Origin: a virus
Strand: one strand, 5' to 3'
DNA: 27,077 bases
IMG/VR virus record: IMGVR_UViG_3300025769_000679
Coordinates: 1-27,077 of that record
The translations under genes and the position numbers were made by a program. This document shows positions 1 through 8,259 of the stretch, in pieces. The notes beneath the pieces were generated by a model. The model worked only from the letters and a program-made list of their open reading frames with translations, searched no databases and was not told the DNA's origin. Position 1 is the stretch's first letter; each line of letters opens with the position of its first letter.

Positions 1-2618
1 CCGTCGCCATGCACCTCAACCTCCTGCCCCTCCAGCCAGGGATAGGCCGACACGTCGATGGTCGAGCCGGAGCCAGAGATCGAGATGCTGCAATCCGACA
101 TGAACGCATCATCGAACTGCTCCAGGAAATGCCACTTCGCCCCGGTCAGATCGCGCTCGACCACCGCGAACGCCTCGCCCCCTTGCGTCGTGGCGAACTC
201 CAGCGGCTTGCCCTGCGTCTTGACGCGGAAGAAGCCCGTCACTTGCTGGGCGCGGTCGATCACGATCATGGCCGCTGGCACCTCGTTGCCGTTGCGGTCG
301 GTGCCGGTGTTCGCCGCCAGGAGAAGCGTTGGCTCGTCCACGTCGCGCGCGCGCCGCAACACCAGAGATCGAGGCGACGACATGAGGTGCCCGGCCAGGA
401 GCGACACCGGCTCGGCCGAGTAGCTTTGCTCGGTGTCGGTGAACAGGTATTCGCGCAGCGCCCGGCCGTTGCGGTCCACGAACATGGTGCCGCCCTGCAC
501 GTCCACCGGCTTTACCTCTGGGCTCGATCCGTGGCGGCTCGTCACCTTGAGCGCGATGTTGTCGATGGTGATCGGCTCGTCCGGCACATAAAGCTCGGCC
601 GAGCTGGTGAATATCTGGAGGTGCCGCCCAGGATAGATGTTCTGGATCGTCACCTGATCGTCAATGTTCGGCGCGACCACGATAGGCGATGCCGCCACCG
701 GGTCCGCGTCCTCCTTGAAGTCGAACAGCGCGCCCGCCCGGCTTCCCACCAGCACGTCGGGGCGCGCCTTGAAACCGCCCATCCAGTGCCTGCCCTGGTA
801 GAACGTGCCGCAGCCCGGATAGCCGCGCGTTGCGCTCCAGAGCGCGTCAAAGTCCTTCTTGCCGAACTGCTTGCGGGACAGCACCACCGTGCCGTCGCCG
901 GTCAGAATGTCGATCACCAGGATCGGCCAGGGCTTCTTGCCATCCTTGCCGGTGAACTCGACCTCCAGCTCTGCGTTCGCGCCCGACCCCTCGTTCACGC
1001 GCACCGTCACCGACGTGATATCGGTCAGGCCCTCGATTGCCGCCTCCAGGTTGGCCGCGTTGGTCGATGCCGTGCCTGTCCACACGATCTCGTCGCTGGC
1101 CTCGCCGTTGTATTCGACCAGGAGCTTGTGCCCGCTCGCCATGTCGTCAAAGCGCAGGAACTGGATTTCATTCTCGCCGCCGCCAACGTTGCCGCTGTCA
1201 AAGGAGAACTCTGTGATGGTGTCGAAGGCCAGGGCGTTCGAGCGCCAGTCGGTGTCGCTGCCGAGGCGCTGCACCACCCAAGGCGCTTGATCCTGCTGGT
1301 AGAGGATCAGCGTATCCAGGTTCGGCGCGCTCTTGGCCGCTGCCGCCTGGGGGTCGGTGTGCGGGATCGCGGCGCAGGCCACCCATGCGCCGTCGCTGCC
1401 TCGGAACACGTCGCAGCACCCGGCCGTCAGCACCAGGATATACTCGTCCTGGATCGTCGCGGTCAGGCGGTGGATGGAGAACTGCCCCACGGTCGCGCCG
1501 CTGCTATATCCGGCCTCCAGGTGCATCTCGACTTGGGACAGCTCGACGGTTGCGCCCTTGAGATCGACGGCAGAGGGGTTGTCCACGATCACGCGCCAGT
1601 AGCGCGCGGTGCCTAGGAGCTGATCTGGAGCCGCTGCGAACCGCCGGTCATAGGCCACGTTGCCCACGGAAAAGGTTGCCGCATCCGTCCAGGTCGACCC
1701 GTCGGAGCTGCGCTGCAAGGTCAGATCGGCCGACGTGACCCCGGCCGGGAACTCCACCACGCGCAGATCGCGCGCATCCACCAGGGAAACAGCCTGTGCC
1801 GATCCGAGATCGACGCGCAGCACCTCGTATGCGGTCGCGGTTCCGATGCCCTTCACGGCCGTGCCGCCCGAGCTGTAGGAGCCGAGCGCCGAGCTGTCGA
1901 AGCCATCGAGCGAAAAGGTGTCGGCCGTCAGCACCGTGATCGCGCCCTGGTGGCCGTTGATCGAGGTTGCCAGGATTTGCTCGGCCGTTCCGCCCGTCGA
2001 GTATGCCGTGAAGCCGGTGCTGTTGGTTCCATCCAGGGAGAACGTGTCGCTGGTCAGCACCGTGATCGTATAAGTGTCGTTGTTCAGCTCTGTCATGCCG
2101 GAGATGCCGGTGATCTCGATGGTGTCGCCGGTCGAAAACCCATGCCCTGCCGCTGTGATAACGCAGGGGTTTGCCTGGGTCGCGTTGGTGATCGAGGCGG
2201 TGACGCCGCTTGGCACGCCCATGCCCTCCACCCCGTCGATCCGCACGCGGTCGCCGGTCGAGTATCCGTGCCCGGTGGCCGTCACCACGGCCGGGTTGGC
2301 GTTCGAGATGCCGCTGATCGCCTTGCTCGATCCAGTCTGGAAAAGCGTCGTCTCGTCGCCGTCGGTGAGGTTGCCGGTGGTGCCGCCGTTGGTGCCGGTG
2401 ACGGTTGCGCCGCCCAGGCTGATCTCCGAGATCGGGCCGCGCTGGAGCGCTCGATACCGCCACCCCTCGCGGCGCTTGGCCCCGCCCTGGGGCAGAGGCA
2501 CGGCGTTCTCGATGATCCTGGCCGAGTTGTAGAAGAACGACACGTCCTCGCGGCTCCAGAGGAGCGGGTCGAACTCTCCGGCCGAAAGGCTGGTCTGAAT
2601 GTGTCGGCTCGTCGGCAT
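1..2618 (-). CDS. Large tail structural protein with FCCH-like beta repeats (C-terminus off the window)
   Basis: This open frame runs uninterrupted for 872 codons from the ATG at 2618 and leaves the window at position 1. It starts in a TAATG overlap with the stop of the gp11-like tail gene. In T7-like tails gp11 is followed by gp12, the nozzle, so position suggests a nozzle or tail-hub protein. Residues about 105-260 hold tandem beta repeats: HGYSTGDRVRIDGVEGM, then HGFSTGDTIEITGISGM followed by TSDTFSLDG, then a third partial copy with TADTFSLDG. Such repeats are often annotated as ubiquitin-activating E1 FCCH domains in phage proteins; no ubiquitin function is implied. Toward the visible end REYLFTDTEQSYSAEP and VSLLAGHLM resemble podophage tail-hub proteins. 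Structural role is likely; the exact T7 equivalence is inferred from order. Confidence 0.85.
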   Translation of the reverse strand, partial: MPTSRHIQTSLSAGEFDPLLWSREDVSFFYNSARIIENAVPLPQGGAKRREGWRYRALQRGPISEISLGGATVTGTNGGTTGNLTDGDETTLFQTGSSKAISGISNANPAVVTATGHGYSTGDRVRIDGVEGMGVPSGVTASITNATQANPCVITAAGHGFSTGDTIEITGISGMTELNNDTYTITVLTSDTFSLDGTNSTGFTAYSTGGTAEQILATSINGHQGAITVLTADTFSLDGFDSSALGSYSSGGTAVKGIGTATAYEVLRVDLGSAQAVSLVDARDLRVVEFPAGVTSADLTLQRSSDGSTWTDAATFSVGNVAYDRRFAAAPDQLLGTARYWRVIVDNPSAVDLKGATVELSQVEMHLEAGYSSGATVGQFSIHRLTATIQDEYILVLTAGCCDVFRGSDGAWVACAAIPHTDPQAAAAKSAPNLDTLILYQQDQAPWVVQRLGSDTDWRSNALAFDTITEFSFDSGNVGGGENEIQFLRFDDMASGHKLLVEYNGEASDEIVWTGTASTNAANLEAAIEGLTDITSVTVRVNEGSGANAELEVEFTGKDGKKPWPILVIDILTGDGTVVLSRKQFGKKDFDALWSATRGYPGCGTFYQGRHWMGGFKARPDVLVGSRAGALFDFKEDADPVAASPIVVAPNIDDQVTIQNIYPGRHLQIFTSSAELYVPDEPITIDNIALKVTSRHGSSPEVKPVDVQGGTMFVDRNGRALREYLFTDTEQSYSAEPVSLLAGHLMSSPRSLVLRRARDVDEPTLLLAANTGTDRNGNEVPAAMIVIDRAQQVTGFFRVKTQGKPLEFATTQGGEAFAVVERDLTGAKWHFLEQFDDAFMSDCSISISGSGSTIDVSAYPWLEGQEVEVHGD

Positions 2619-3256
2619 TACCGATACCCTCCAAAGCGCGCGCCCCAGATCGGATCGTGATCGTCCAGGAGCGAGCGGGTCGGATCGCCGGTGGCGTCGG
2701 CCTCGGTCGCGGTGCGAAGCAAGCCGCCCCGCCCGAACTCGCTCGGATTGCCATAGGCGATCTGCCGGTGGAGCTGTTCCTTGCTGGCGTTCTCGGTGAC
2801 GGGCAGCGCCAGGGTCGCGGCAATGGCCTCGATTGCGAGCGTGTGAAAGTAGCCCGGCCATTGGCTTTCCGGCACGCGCCAGATGTATTCGATCACCACC
2901 TGGTCATAGTCCGCGAACAGCCAGCGCTCCTGTATCTCGTAGAAGAACACCTGCGGCGCGCGAGTTTGCGTCGAATTGAAAACGGACAGAGGCTTGCCCA
3001 CGCGATCCGTGCGCAGGGTCGGCAGAAGGAAGGCGCGCTTCCATTCGTTCAGCGGCAGGCCCGCCGCGTCCTCGGCCAGCACCTTGCGCCGCGTGGCAAA
3101 GCTCCAGTCGTAGGAACTCAAGAGCTGGAGGATCGTCGGCTCATAGAGCTGGTTGACCTTTTCGGCCGTGTCGCTGTCCTCCTCAAACGAAGAAATCGCC
3201 GGTTCGCCCAGGCGAGCCAGCGCTTGCGATGCCACGTCCACTCTGCTGTCCGTCAT
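2618..3256 (-). CDS. Tail tubular protein A-like (T7 gp11 family)
   Basis: A 212-residue protein, close to the usual length of gp11-type adaptors, which form a ring under the portal and join head to tail. The N-terminus has the family pattern: VASQALARLG (residues 8-17), then a region where the phosphate-poor helix hairpin leads to YDWSFATRR (49-57), comparable with the 'hpWnFA..r' signature. A central segment contains FFYEIQERWLFADYDQ, and a conserved TLAIEAIAATLA helix follows. ATG is preceded by AGGGGG. It begins only 12 bases after the U-tract of an upstream terminator, so it must be expressed by read-through or by a promoter inside the neighbouring gene. It overlaps the next tail gene by TAATG. 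Confidence 0.9.
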   Translation of the reverse strand: MTDSRVDVASQALARLGEPAISSFEEDSDTAEKVNQLYEPTILQLLSSYDWSFATRRKVLAEDAAGLPLNEWKRAFLLPTLRTDRVGKPLSVFNSTQTRAPQVFFYEIQERWLFADYDQVVIEYIWRVPESQWPGYFHTLAIEAIAATLALPVTENASKEQLHRQIAYGNPSEFGRGGLLRTATEADATGDPTRSLLDDHDPIWGARFGGYR

Positions 3257-3267
3257 GTCAGCCCCCT

Positions 3268-3302
3268 AAGAAAAAGGGCCAGGGCCATGACAGCCCCGGC
3301 CC
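3268..3302 (-). terminator. Strong intrinsic terminator after the capsid cassette
   Basis: Read on the minus strand, GGGCCGGGGC (3302-3293) pairs with GCCCTGGCCC (3285-3276), a 10-bp stem with a single G-U pair and a 7-base loop, followed by TTTTTCTT (3275-3268). It lies between the 82-residue gene and the tail tubular gene and should reduce transcription from the capsid unit into the tail genes. Confidence 0.85.
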
Positions 3303-3328
3303 GTCCCTCGCATCCACACCCCAGCGGA

Positions 3329-3577
3329 TTAGGCGAAGGCGTCGATTGCCGCGATGGTCACGACACCGGCGCTGATTGCCGACACATGAGCGTCGAAATC
3401 GGCGTCCGAGGCGTGGATCAGGATGCGGTCGCCAACACTCAGAATGTCGGCGGCGGTGTTGAAGTATCCCGCGCCCTTGACGGCCGCTTTCGCGTCGGTC
3501 CCGGCGTTGTAGCTGAAAATCTTGATGCCACCGCCGGAGCCGCTGTGGTTCTCCAGTCCTTGCAGGTTGAAAGCCAT
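3329..3577 (-). CDS. Small protein co-transcribed with the capsid gene; possible decoration protein
   Basis: An 82-residue protein beginning MAFNLQGLENHSGSGGG and rich in small and beta-forming residues (GDRILIHAS, ISAGVVTIAAIDAFA). It has no membrane segment and no cysteines. It lies 61 bases downstream of the major capsid gene and just before a strong terminator, so it belongs to the capsid transcription unit; the start has a GGAG ribosome site (ACCTGGAGAAGCAACATG). Small proteins at this location in podophages are frequently virion-associated, such as head decoration proteins, so a capsid-surface role is plausible. I do not recognise the family with certainty, and the function is inferred from position only. 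Confidence 0.75.
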   Translation of the reverse strand: MAFNLQGLENHSGSGGGIKIFSYNAGTDAKAAVKGAGYFNTAADILSVGDRILIHASDADFDAHVSAISAGVVTIAAIDAFA

Positions 3578-3638
3578 GTTGCTTCTCCAGGTAAAGTTTC
3601 AGGAGAGGGCGAGCGCTAGGCCCGCCCCCTGGTGGCGC

Positions 3639-4487
3639 TTATGCGCCGTCCTCGTCGCAGGTGATCTCGACCACGCCACCGGCGTCGATCTCAATGGAAC
3701 CGGCCGAGAACAGCATGTTGGCGAGCCAGCTCGTCTTGGTCGGGATGTAGTTGACCTCCATCCGCTGATCCATGCCGATTGCGTGCCCGATTGCCGACTT
3801 CGCATAGGCGAAGGTGGTGCGGTCGCCGCCGGTCAGGTCGAGCCCGCCTTCGGCGCGGGACGCGATCCACTTGAACGACATGCCGAGGAACTGCGAGATA
3901 TCGCCGTTGACCAGGGCGCGCACCGTGTTGAAGTCCGCGCTGGTGGCCTCGGTTTCGCCCAGAAGTCCCTCACGCCCAGCGTAGGAGCCAACATAGGTGA
4001 TATCCTCGTCCTCGCCCACACCGTTGTCGCCCAGGAGGCGCGATGCACGGCGCAGCTTGTCCACGTTCAGGTTGGAGTTGCCCCCGCCGATGGAGCTTGC
4101 CACGGTCAGCGTGGTGGAGGTGGCTTCAAGCGCGTCGATGATAAGCTGATCCTCGCGCCGCGAGATCGCCTTGGCGATGGAACCGGCCAGCTCCTCGCGC
4201 TCGGAGATGTTGGTTTTCGCATCATCGAACACGTCGGTGTATTCGGCGGCGTTCCAATCTTCGAGCGTTGCGGTCGCGTTGGTGTGCGCGAGGTTCATCG
4301 GCACAACGTCGGTCTGCTTGACGCGGCGGGTTGCCAGGCCAGCGGCCAGTTTCGGGAAGCGGTGGGTCGAGCCCACGACGCCGGTTTTGATCCGCACGGT
4401 ATCGCGCAGCTTGCCCATATCCTGATAGGCGTGCTTCACATCAGCGTCGAAGCTGGCGATTGCTGCGGTGGAGAGAGAGGTGGACAT
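3639..4487 (-). CDS. Major capsid protein
   Basis: A 282-residue protein of the group often labelled 'phage capsid protein', expected to have an HK97-type fold and to form the head shell. Visible features are the N-terminal helical segment VKHAYQDMGKLRDTVRIKTG, the beta segment THRFPKLAAGLATRR followed by VVPMNLAHTNATATLEDW, the helix RREDQLIIDAL (110-120), and C-terminal MEVNYIPTKTSWLANMLFSAG. It sits between the scaffold gene upstream and the gp11-like tail gene downstream, the normal head-gene order. AAGGAG precedes the ATG by 8 bases. A terminator followed by a probable promoter lies in the 224-base gap upstream, suggesting separate high-level transcription. Confidence 0.92.
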   Translation of the reverse strand: MSTSLSTAAIASFDADVKHAYQDMGKLRDTVRIKTGVVGSTHRFPKLAAGLATRRVKQTDVVPMNLAHTNATATLEDWNAAEYTDVFDDAKTNISEREELAGSIAKAISRREDQLIIDALEATSTTLTVASSIGGGNSNLNVDKLRRASRLLGDNGVGEDEDITYVGSYAGREGLLGETEATSADFNTVRALVNGDISQFLGMSFKWIASRAEGGLDLTGGDRTTFAYAKSAIGHAIGMDQRMEVNYIPTKTSWLANMLFSAGSIEIDAGGVVEITCDEDGA

Positions 4488-4595
4488 TGCGTCACTCCTT
4501 CAAGGTTTCAATCGGGGGAGATCGAGGGCCTTGAGGGTCGCGGGCCTGTCGCCTAAGCCGGGTGCCGTTCCTCGCGGGTCTGCATCTTGTGCGCC

Positions 4596-4624
4596 AATAT
4601 GCCACCAGCCGCGCGATCTGGCAA
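4596..4624 (-). promoter_or_regulatory. Probable sigma70-type promoter for the major capsid gene
   Basis: On the minus strand TTGCCA (4624-4619, five of six matches to TTGACA) is followed by a 17-base spacer and CATATT (4601-4596, four of six matches to TATAAT). It lies just downstream of the U-tract of the 4633-4670 terminator and about 110 bases before the capsid ATG. Its position between a terminator and an otherwise promoterless late gene supports the call, but promoters in GC-rich hosts are poorly predicted by consensus alone. Confidence 0.55.
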
Positions 4625-4632
4625 GCGTGCAT

Positions 4633-4670
4633 AAAAAAACGCCCCGGCGGGAGGAGATTGCCGGGGCGTT
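4633..4670 (-). terminator. Strong intrinsic terminator between scaffold and capsid genes
   Basis: On the minus strand AACGCCCCGGC (4670-4660) pairs perfectly with GCCGGGGCGTT (4648-4638) over 11 bp with an 11-base loop, and the stem runs into a TTTTTTT tract (4639-4633). This is a textbook factor-independent terminator. It separates the portal/scaffold genes from the capsid gene. Confidence 0.9.
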
Positions 4671-4711
4671 CCAACAGGGAGGTTTCATACAGGCTCGCGC
4701 CCGCATCGCAC

Positions 4712-5722
4712 CTATAGCACGCCGGAGCGGATCGAGCCAGTCGGTTGCGGCGAGTTGCCAAACGCCTTTTGCATCAGGCGTTGCGCCTCTGCCATTGCCG
4801 CGTCCTTCTCCGCGCCGGGCTTCATCTTGCTGGCCTGGGCGTGCCGGGAATAGGCTTCCTGCGGTGTCACCGATCCATCCGCGCCGTCGGCCATCGGGAT
4901 CGGCTTCTCGCCCATCTCGCCGGTCAGGATGCGGTGGAAGATGCGCGCCGCGCGGCCGGTGCCGACCATTTGCGAGAACTCGGCAATGTCTTGCTCGTCC
5001 TTGAGGACGCCGCGCTGGGCCAGCTTCTCGGCATAGGTGCCGATGGTGTTGACGATGGTGCTGGCCTCCTTCTGGCCGACATCTTGCACCAGGCTCGCCA
5101 TCTCTTGCTCGCCGCTGATCCGCGCCGCTTCCTCGTTCGACACGCCGATGGGCATACCGTTCTCCGCGATACCGGACAGGCCCTCGCGCATGAGCTGGGT
5201 GAACGCCTTGTCAGGGATGCCGAGCTTGTGCGCCGCCTTGCGGAACGCATCGACATAGGGCTTCGAGGCTTCGCTGTTCAGCTCCTCCGCGATCTTGTCG
5301 TCGTCGCCCTCGGGGTCGAACTTGTAGCCGTCGGGATCGTCGGGCACCGCGCCCTCCAGCTTGCCCTCGCCCTTGCCCTTCTGGGACAGCTCGCGCCGCG
5401 CGCCCTGGTAAGCCTTGCTCAGTTTCGCCAGCGTTTCGTCAGCCGACGAGCCCACCAGATGATCCGGCAGCTCCATGCCGTCAGGCAGTTTCCAGGCGTC
5501 ACCTTCGCCCTCGCCTTCCTTGGTCTTGCCCTTGGTGGCAAAGTCCAGGATCGAGGAACCCTTGGAGCCGCCTTCTCCTTCTCCACCACCTTGGCCGTCA
5601 CCTTCGCCGCCCTCGCCTGCTCCGCCTTGAGCGCCTTCGCCTCCGCCTTCGCCGCTCGCACCGCCTGACCCTTCATCGGCCGGGCTCCAAACGGGGGCGT
5701 GATATTGCCAGAATTTCCACAT
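4712..5722 (-). CDS. Head scaffolding protein
   Basis: A 336-residue, strongly acidic protein located between portal and capsid genes, where podophages encode the scaffold that templates procapsid assembly and then leaves. After a short aromatic start (MWKFWQYHAPVW), residues about 16-55 are almost entirely Gly, Glu, Ala and Ser in irregular GEGG/GAGE repeats, probably disordered. Then come WKLPDGMELPDHLVG and a predicted helical core with charged segments, including the DPDGYKFDPEG motif common in phage scaffolds. The C-terminal part (AEAQRLMQKAFG, ending IRSGVL) may bind coat protein. AGGAG precedes the ATG by 9 bases. No protease motif is evident. Function rests on position and composition. 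Confidence 0.82.
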   Translation of the reverse strand: MWKFWQYHAPVWSPADEGSGGASGEGGGEGAQGGAGEGGEGDGQGGGEGEGGSKGSSILDFATKGKTKEGEGEGDAWKLPDGMELPDHLVGSSADETLAKLSKAYQGARRELSQKGKGEGKLEGAVPDDPDGYKFDPEGDDDKIAEELNSEASKPYVDAFRKAAHKLGIPDKAFTQLMREGLSGIAENGMPIGVSNEEAARISGEQEMASLVQDVGQKEASTIVNTIGTYAEKLAQRGVLKDEQDIAEFSQMVGTGRAARIFHRILTGEMGEKPIPMADGADGSVTPQEAYSRHAQASKMKPGAEKDAAMAEAQRLMQKAFGNSPQPTGSIRSGVL

Positions 5723-5762
5723 GCACGTCGTCTCCTGTTTCGCTGGGGTGTGGGTTTTCAGA

Positions 5763-6116
5763 TCAGCCCGCGAGGAGCTGGTTCACCTGGTCGTTTACCT
5801 CGGCCTTCGCCTCGCGCAGCCGGGTGACAGCGGGCCATTCGGCCGTGCGGTTGCCGTCCTCGTCAGCGACGAACGCCTGGAGATCGAACTCCTTGATCGC
5901 CGCGTCCATCTCCTCGTTCAGCCGCGTGATCGCGCGCTCGATCCGACGGCGCGAGCCCCGGTTCACCTTGGAGCGCGTCAGCTCGCCCTCGACCGGGGCG
6001 GGCAACGCCGCCTTGGCCTCTGCAATCTTGGCCTCCAGGTCGGCCACCGTCTCGTTGCTGTCCAGCTCGATCCCGAGGCCCTTGGCCTCCTCGATCAGAT
6101 CATCCTTCTTCGCCAT
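5763..6116 (-). CDS. Small protein with N-terminal HeH/SAP-like helical motif
   Basis: A 117-residue protein. I place the start at the ATG at 6116 (MAKKDDLIEEAKGLGIEL) because AGGAG lies six bases before it; an earlier start would overlap the preceding gene far more. Residues 4-35 (DDLIEEAKGLGIELDSNETV, then ADLEAKIAEAK) resemble the helix-extension-helix motif found in phage head proteins and nucleic-acid-binding HeH, SAP and LEM domains. The rest is charged and helical (SRRRIERAITRLNEEMDAAI). It overlaps the 3' end of the Bbp19-like gene by 17 bases and precedes scaffold by 40 bases. A role in head morphogenesis is inferred from location only. Confidence 0.72.
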   Translation of the reverse strand: MAKKDDLIEEAKGLGIELDSNETVADLEAKIAEAKAALPAPVEGELTRSKVNRGSRRRIERAITRLNEEMDAAIKEFDLQAFVADEDGNRTAEWPAVTRLREAKAEVNDQVNQLLAG

Positions 6117-6423
6117 TGCCTTCTCCTTCATGCGCCAGGGCGATGTTGTGAACGATATCGAACACGACTTGCGCCATGCCCTCACGGTAGAACGCCGCGT
6201 CCGGTCCCTGGCCTGGGATGCAGCGTGTTACGTTGACGTATCGGTTATACATATCCGCCAGCACCTCGCGCCCGGCAGGCGTCGAAAACACCACCGAGTA
6301 AAGCTCGGGATCGACCCCTTGCCGGATCGGTGCCTGGTCCTCGGTGCGGCGCATGAGATCGCGCCAGGCTTCGCTGTCGCCGTTCTGGAACAGGGCGTCG
6401 AGCCCGGTGTTACCGTCTGCCAT
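6100..6423 (-). CDS. Bbp19-like phage head-region protein
   Basis: A 107-residue protein. The segment VVFSTPAGREVLADMYNRYV (residues about 44-63) followed by AAFYREGMAQVVFDIVHNI matches the pattern of the Bbp19 family, small podophage proteins encoded next to the portal gene (first noted in Bordetella phage BPP-1). Their biochemical role is not established, though a virion or assembly function is assumed. The start overlaps the portal stop by 14 bases and has GGAGG nine bases upstream inside the portal gene. The C-terminus is a short Glu/Gly tail (EGEGNGEEG) that overlaps the following gene. Confidence 0.78.
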   Translation of the reverse strand: MADGNTGLDALFQNGDSEAWRDLMRRTEDQAPIRQGVDPELYSVVFSTPAGREVLADMYNRYVNVTRCIPGQGPDAAFYREGMAQVVFDIVHNIALAHEGEGNGEEG

Positions 6424-8041
6424 TGCGCTGCGCCTCCTGCGCTTCCTGTTGCTCGACGGCCTGCGCTGCCACGTTGGGATCGGCTCCCTGGGCCGCTGCC
6501 CCTTGCGCCGCCGCCGCCTTTTTCAGCTTGACCTTCTGTTCCTTGGTGGTGCGCAGGTCCATCGGGACGTTCATCAGATCGCCCAGGCGCGGCGTGACTT
6601 TCTCCAGGTCCATCTCGAACGCCATGAGCTGATCGCCGCCAATGGCTTTCAGCATCTCCATGAAGCGCACGATGTTCTCGACCTCCTGCATGGCCTCGCC
6701 CCGCGCGAGCGGGCTTGTCATGCGCACCTCGATCAAGAACTGGTCGATCTTGAGCCCCTGGGTCGGCAGGATTTGCTTCGCCTCCAGGATATCGACCACG
6801 CGCTGCACCGACGGGATCACGAACTCGGCATAGAGACGGCCGAGGCCACCGGCCTGGTCTGCCACCAGCTCGCGGGCACGCTGCACGAACTCGGTCGCCG
6901 TGCGGATAGGGCCAGCCTCGGGCGGCAGGCTGTTGTCACCGATCACCTTGCGAATGTTCATGTGGAGAGTGTCCAGCACCAGCTCGCCAAAGTCGATCCG
7001 CTGGGGATTGTCGAGGCGCTGGAGGCTCGGACCGTCCGGCCCGCCGTTGCGGCGCACCTTGATGATCGAATAGGGCTTGATCGAGATCGGCCCGTTCACC
7101 GCCCCGTCGGTCGCGGTGTAGACGCCAGCCACGGCCACGGCCACGGCGCGAAGGGTCAGCTCCACGATCTTGTTCGCGGTGCGAATATCGGGCAGGGCGA
7201 ACAGCACCGGCCCACGGCCCCGGTTCTCGCCAGGCAGCTTGGAATATCGCGGCGTGATAAAAGGCGACGTGCGGCTCTGGCGCTCGACCAGGCGGGCCTT
7301 GTCTGCCCCCTTCTGCCAGAACACCTCGTAGCGGAACGGCGCGTCCTTCTCGGCATAGTCGCGGTAGACCACCGAGGCGAGCTTGACCATCGGAGGCGTC
7401 GGCTTTTCGGCCTCCTCTTTCAGCTTCCCCGGCAGCGTGGCGTCGGGCCATTCCGTCGTGATCGCGTCGGCGCGCAGCTCGTGCCAGAAGAACCAGCGAT
7501 CCAGCCGCCCGTTCGGCCCCTCGTAGGCGTAGAAGTGCGACATGGGCATGGCCTGGAACACCACCGGCTCGCCCAGGAAATCGTCGTTCGGCGTGATCTT
7601 CATCCCGCCCTGGCCGTAGTGCCAGTCGATATAGGTTTCGTTCGAGGCGGTCGGGAAGCCCGGCCCGTTGAACACGGCCTGCACGATCTTGGTGATCGCC
7701 TCCAGCTCGGCCTTGCTTTCGTCCTTGGGCTTGCCCACGGCCTCCTGGAACGTCTCGTCGGGCATTTGCTCGGCCGCTGGCCCCAGGCCGATCTCAAACC
7801 AGTCCTGGAACTGCGGCGTGAAGTCGGAGGAGAGCCGGTTGGCCGCGCGGATCACCGACACCTGGGGCGTGCTGTCCCAGTTGTAAGCCGCCTTCTGCTG
7901 GCCTTCCTTCCGCTTCACGAAGTTTTCGCGGTCGGGGAACGTCAGCTCCATCGCCTCCTTGTAGATATCGTCGGAGGCTTCCTTGTCGCTCTTGGCCTTG
8001 GCTATCGCCTTCCAAGCCTTGTCAACGTCCCACTGTGCCAC
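6410..8041 (-). CDS. Portal (head-tail connector) protein
   Basis: A 543-residue portal protein, the dodecameric ring at the packaging vertex. It matches the T7-like head-tail connector type in length and landmarks: N-terminal DIYKEAMELTFPDRENF, then WDSTPQVSVIRAANRLSSD, a central beta-rich domain with WFFWHELRADAITTEW and SRTSPFITPRYSKLPGEN (the 'pf...Rw....gE.yGrgP' region), long helices around KIVELTLRAVAVAVAGVY, and the C-terminal core TEFVQRARELVADQAGGLGR leading to ILPTQGLKI. The last 40 residues are a low-complexity Ala/Gln tail. The start is a GTG (8041) with GGGGG seven bases upstream. It is the largest head gene and anchors the order small terminase, large terminase, portal, scaffold, capsid. 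Confidence 0.92.
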   Translation of the reverse strand: MAQWDVDKAWKAIAKAKSDKEASDDIYKEAMELTFPDRENFVKRKEGQQKAAYNWDSTPQVSVIRAANRLSSDFTPQFQDWFEIGLGPAAEQMPDETFQEAVGKPKDESKAELEAITKIVQAVFNGPGFPTASNETYIDWHYGQGGMKITPNDDFLGEPVVFQAMPMSHFYAYEGPNGRLDRWFFWHELRADAITTEWPDATLPGKLKEEAEKPTPPMVKLASVVYRDYAEKDAPFRYEVFWQKGADKARLVERQSRTSPFITPRYSKLPGENRGRGPVLFALPDIRTANKIVELTLRAVAVAVAGVYTATDGAVNGPISIKPYSIIKVRRNGGPDGPSLQRLDNPQRIDFGELVLDTLHMNIRKVIGDNSLPPEAGPIRTATEFVQRARELVADQAGGLGRLYAEFVIPSVQRVVDILEAKQILPTQGLKIDQFLIEVRMTSPLARGEAMQEVENIVRFMEMLKAIGGDQLMAFEMDLEKVTPRLGDLMNVPMDLRTTKEQKVKLKKAAAAQGAAAQGADPNVAAQAVEQQEAQEAQRNGRR

Positions 8042-8043
8042 GA

Positions 8044-8259
8044 TCAGCCCCCAAGCGTATCTTTGAGGCGCTGTGACAGGTTGCCGATCAGCATGTCCCG
8101 CCCTCGCGTGCCTGCACCGGCACCGCCGCCACGCTCGCCGCGCTGCTGCGCCCGGTTTGCTTCCTCGTTCGAGGTTTGCCGTTCGCGCCGCGCCTGCGCC
8201 GCCTGCTTTTTCGCTTCTGCCTGCGCGCCGTTGTCGCCGCCTCCGAAAATTCCGCCCAT
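8044..8259 (-). CDS. Short Gly/Ala/Gln-rich protein upstream of the portal
   Basis: A 71-residue protein starting MGGIFGGGDNGAQAEAKK. I choose the ATG at 8259 because it forms a TGATG overlap with the preceding stop and GGAGG lies five bases before it; the frame is open further upstream. The sequence is a glycine-rich head, a charged helix (QARRERQTSNEEANRAQQR), a glycine-rich break and a short amphipathic end (LIGNLSQRLKDTLGG). Proteins beginning MG(G/S)IFG are common next to podophage portal genes and are usually called virion-associated, without known function. It precedes the portal by two bases and is probably translated with it. Confidence 0.7.
   Translation of the reverse strand: MGGIFGGGDNGAQAEAKKQAAQARRERQTSNEEANRAQQRGERGGGAGAGTRGRDMLIGNLSQRLKDTLGG

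Noticed and set aside
9-1616. Long plus-strand open frame of 535 codons
   Set aside because: It is antisense to the tail protein; its Arg/His/Ala-rich translation has no recognisable domain, while the minus frame gives a coherent tail protein.
1880-2310. Ubiquitin-pathway function from E1 FCCH-like repeats
   Set aside because: The resemblance is a short beta-repeat common in phage tail proteins; no adenylation or catalytic cysteine domain is present.
1648-2823. 391-codon minus-strand frame
   Set aside because: Crosses the boundary of two real genes in another frame and reads as low-complexity Arg/His/Gly text.
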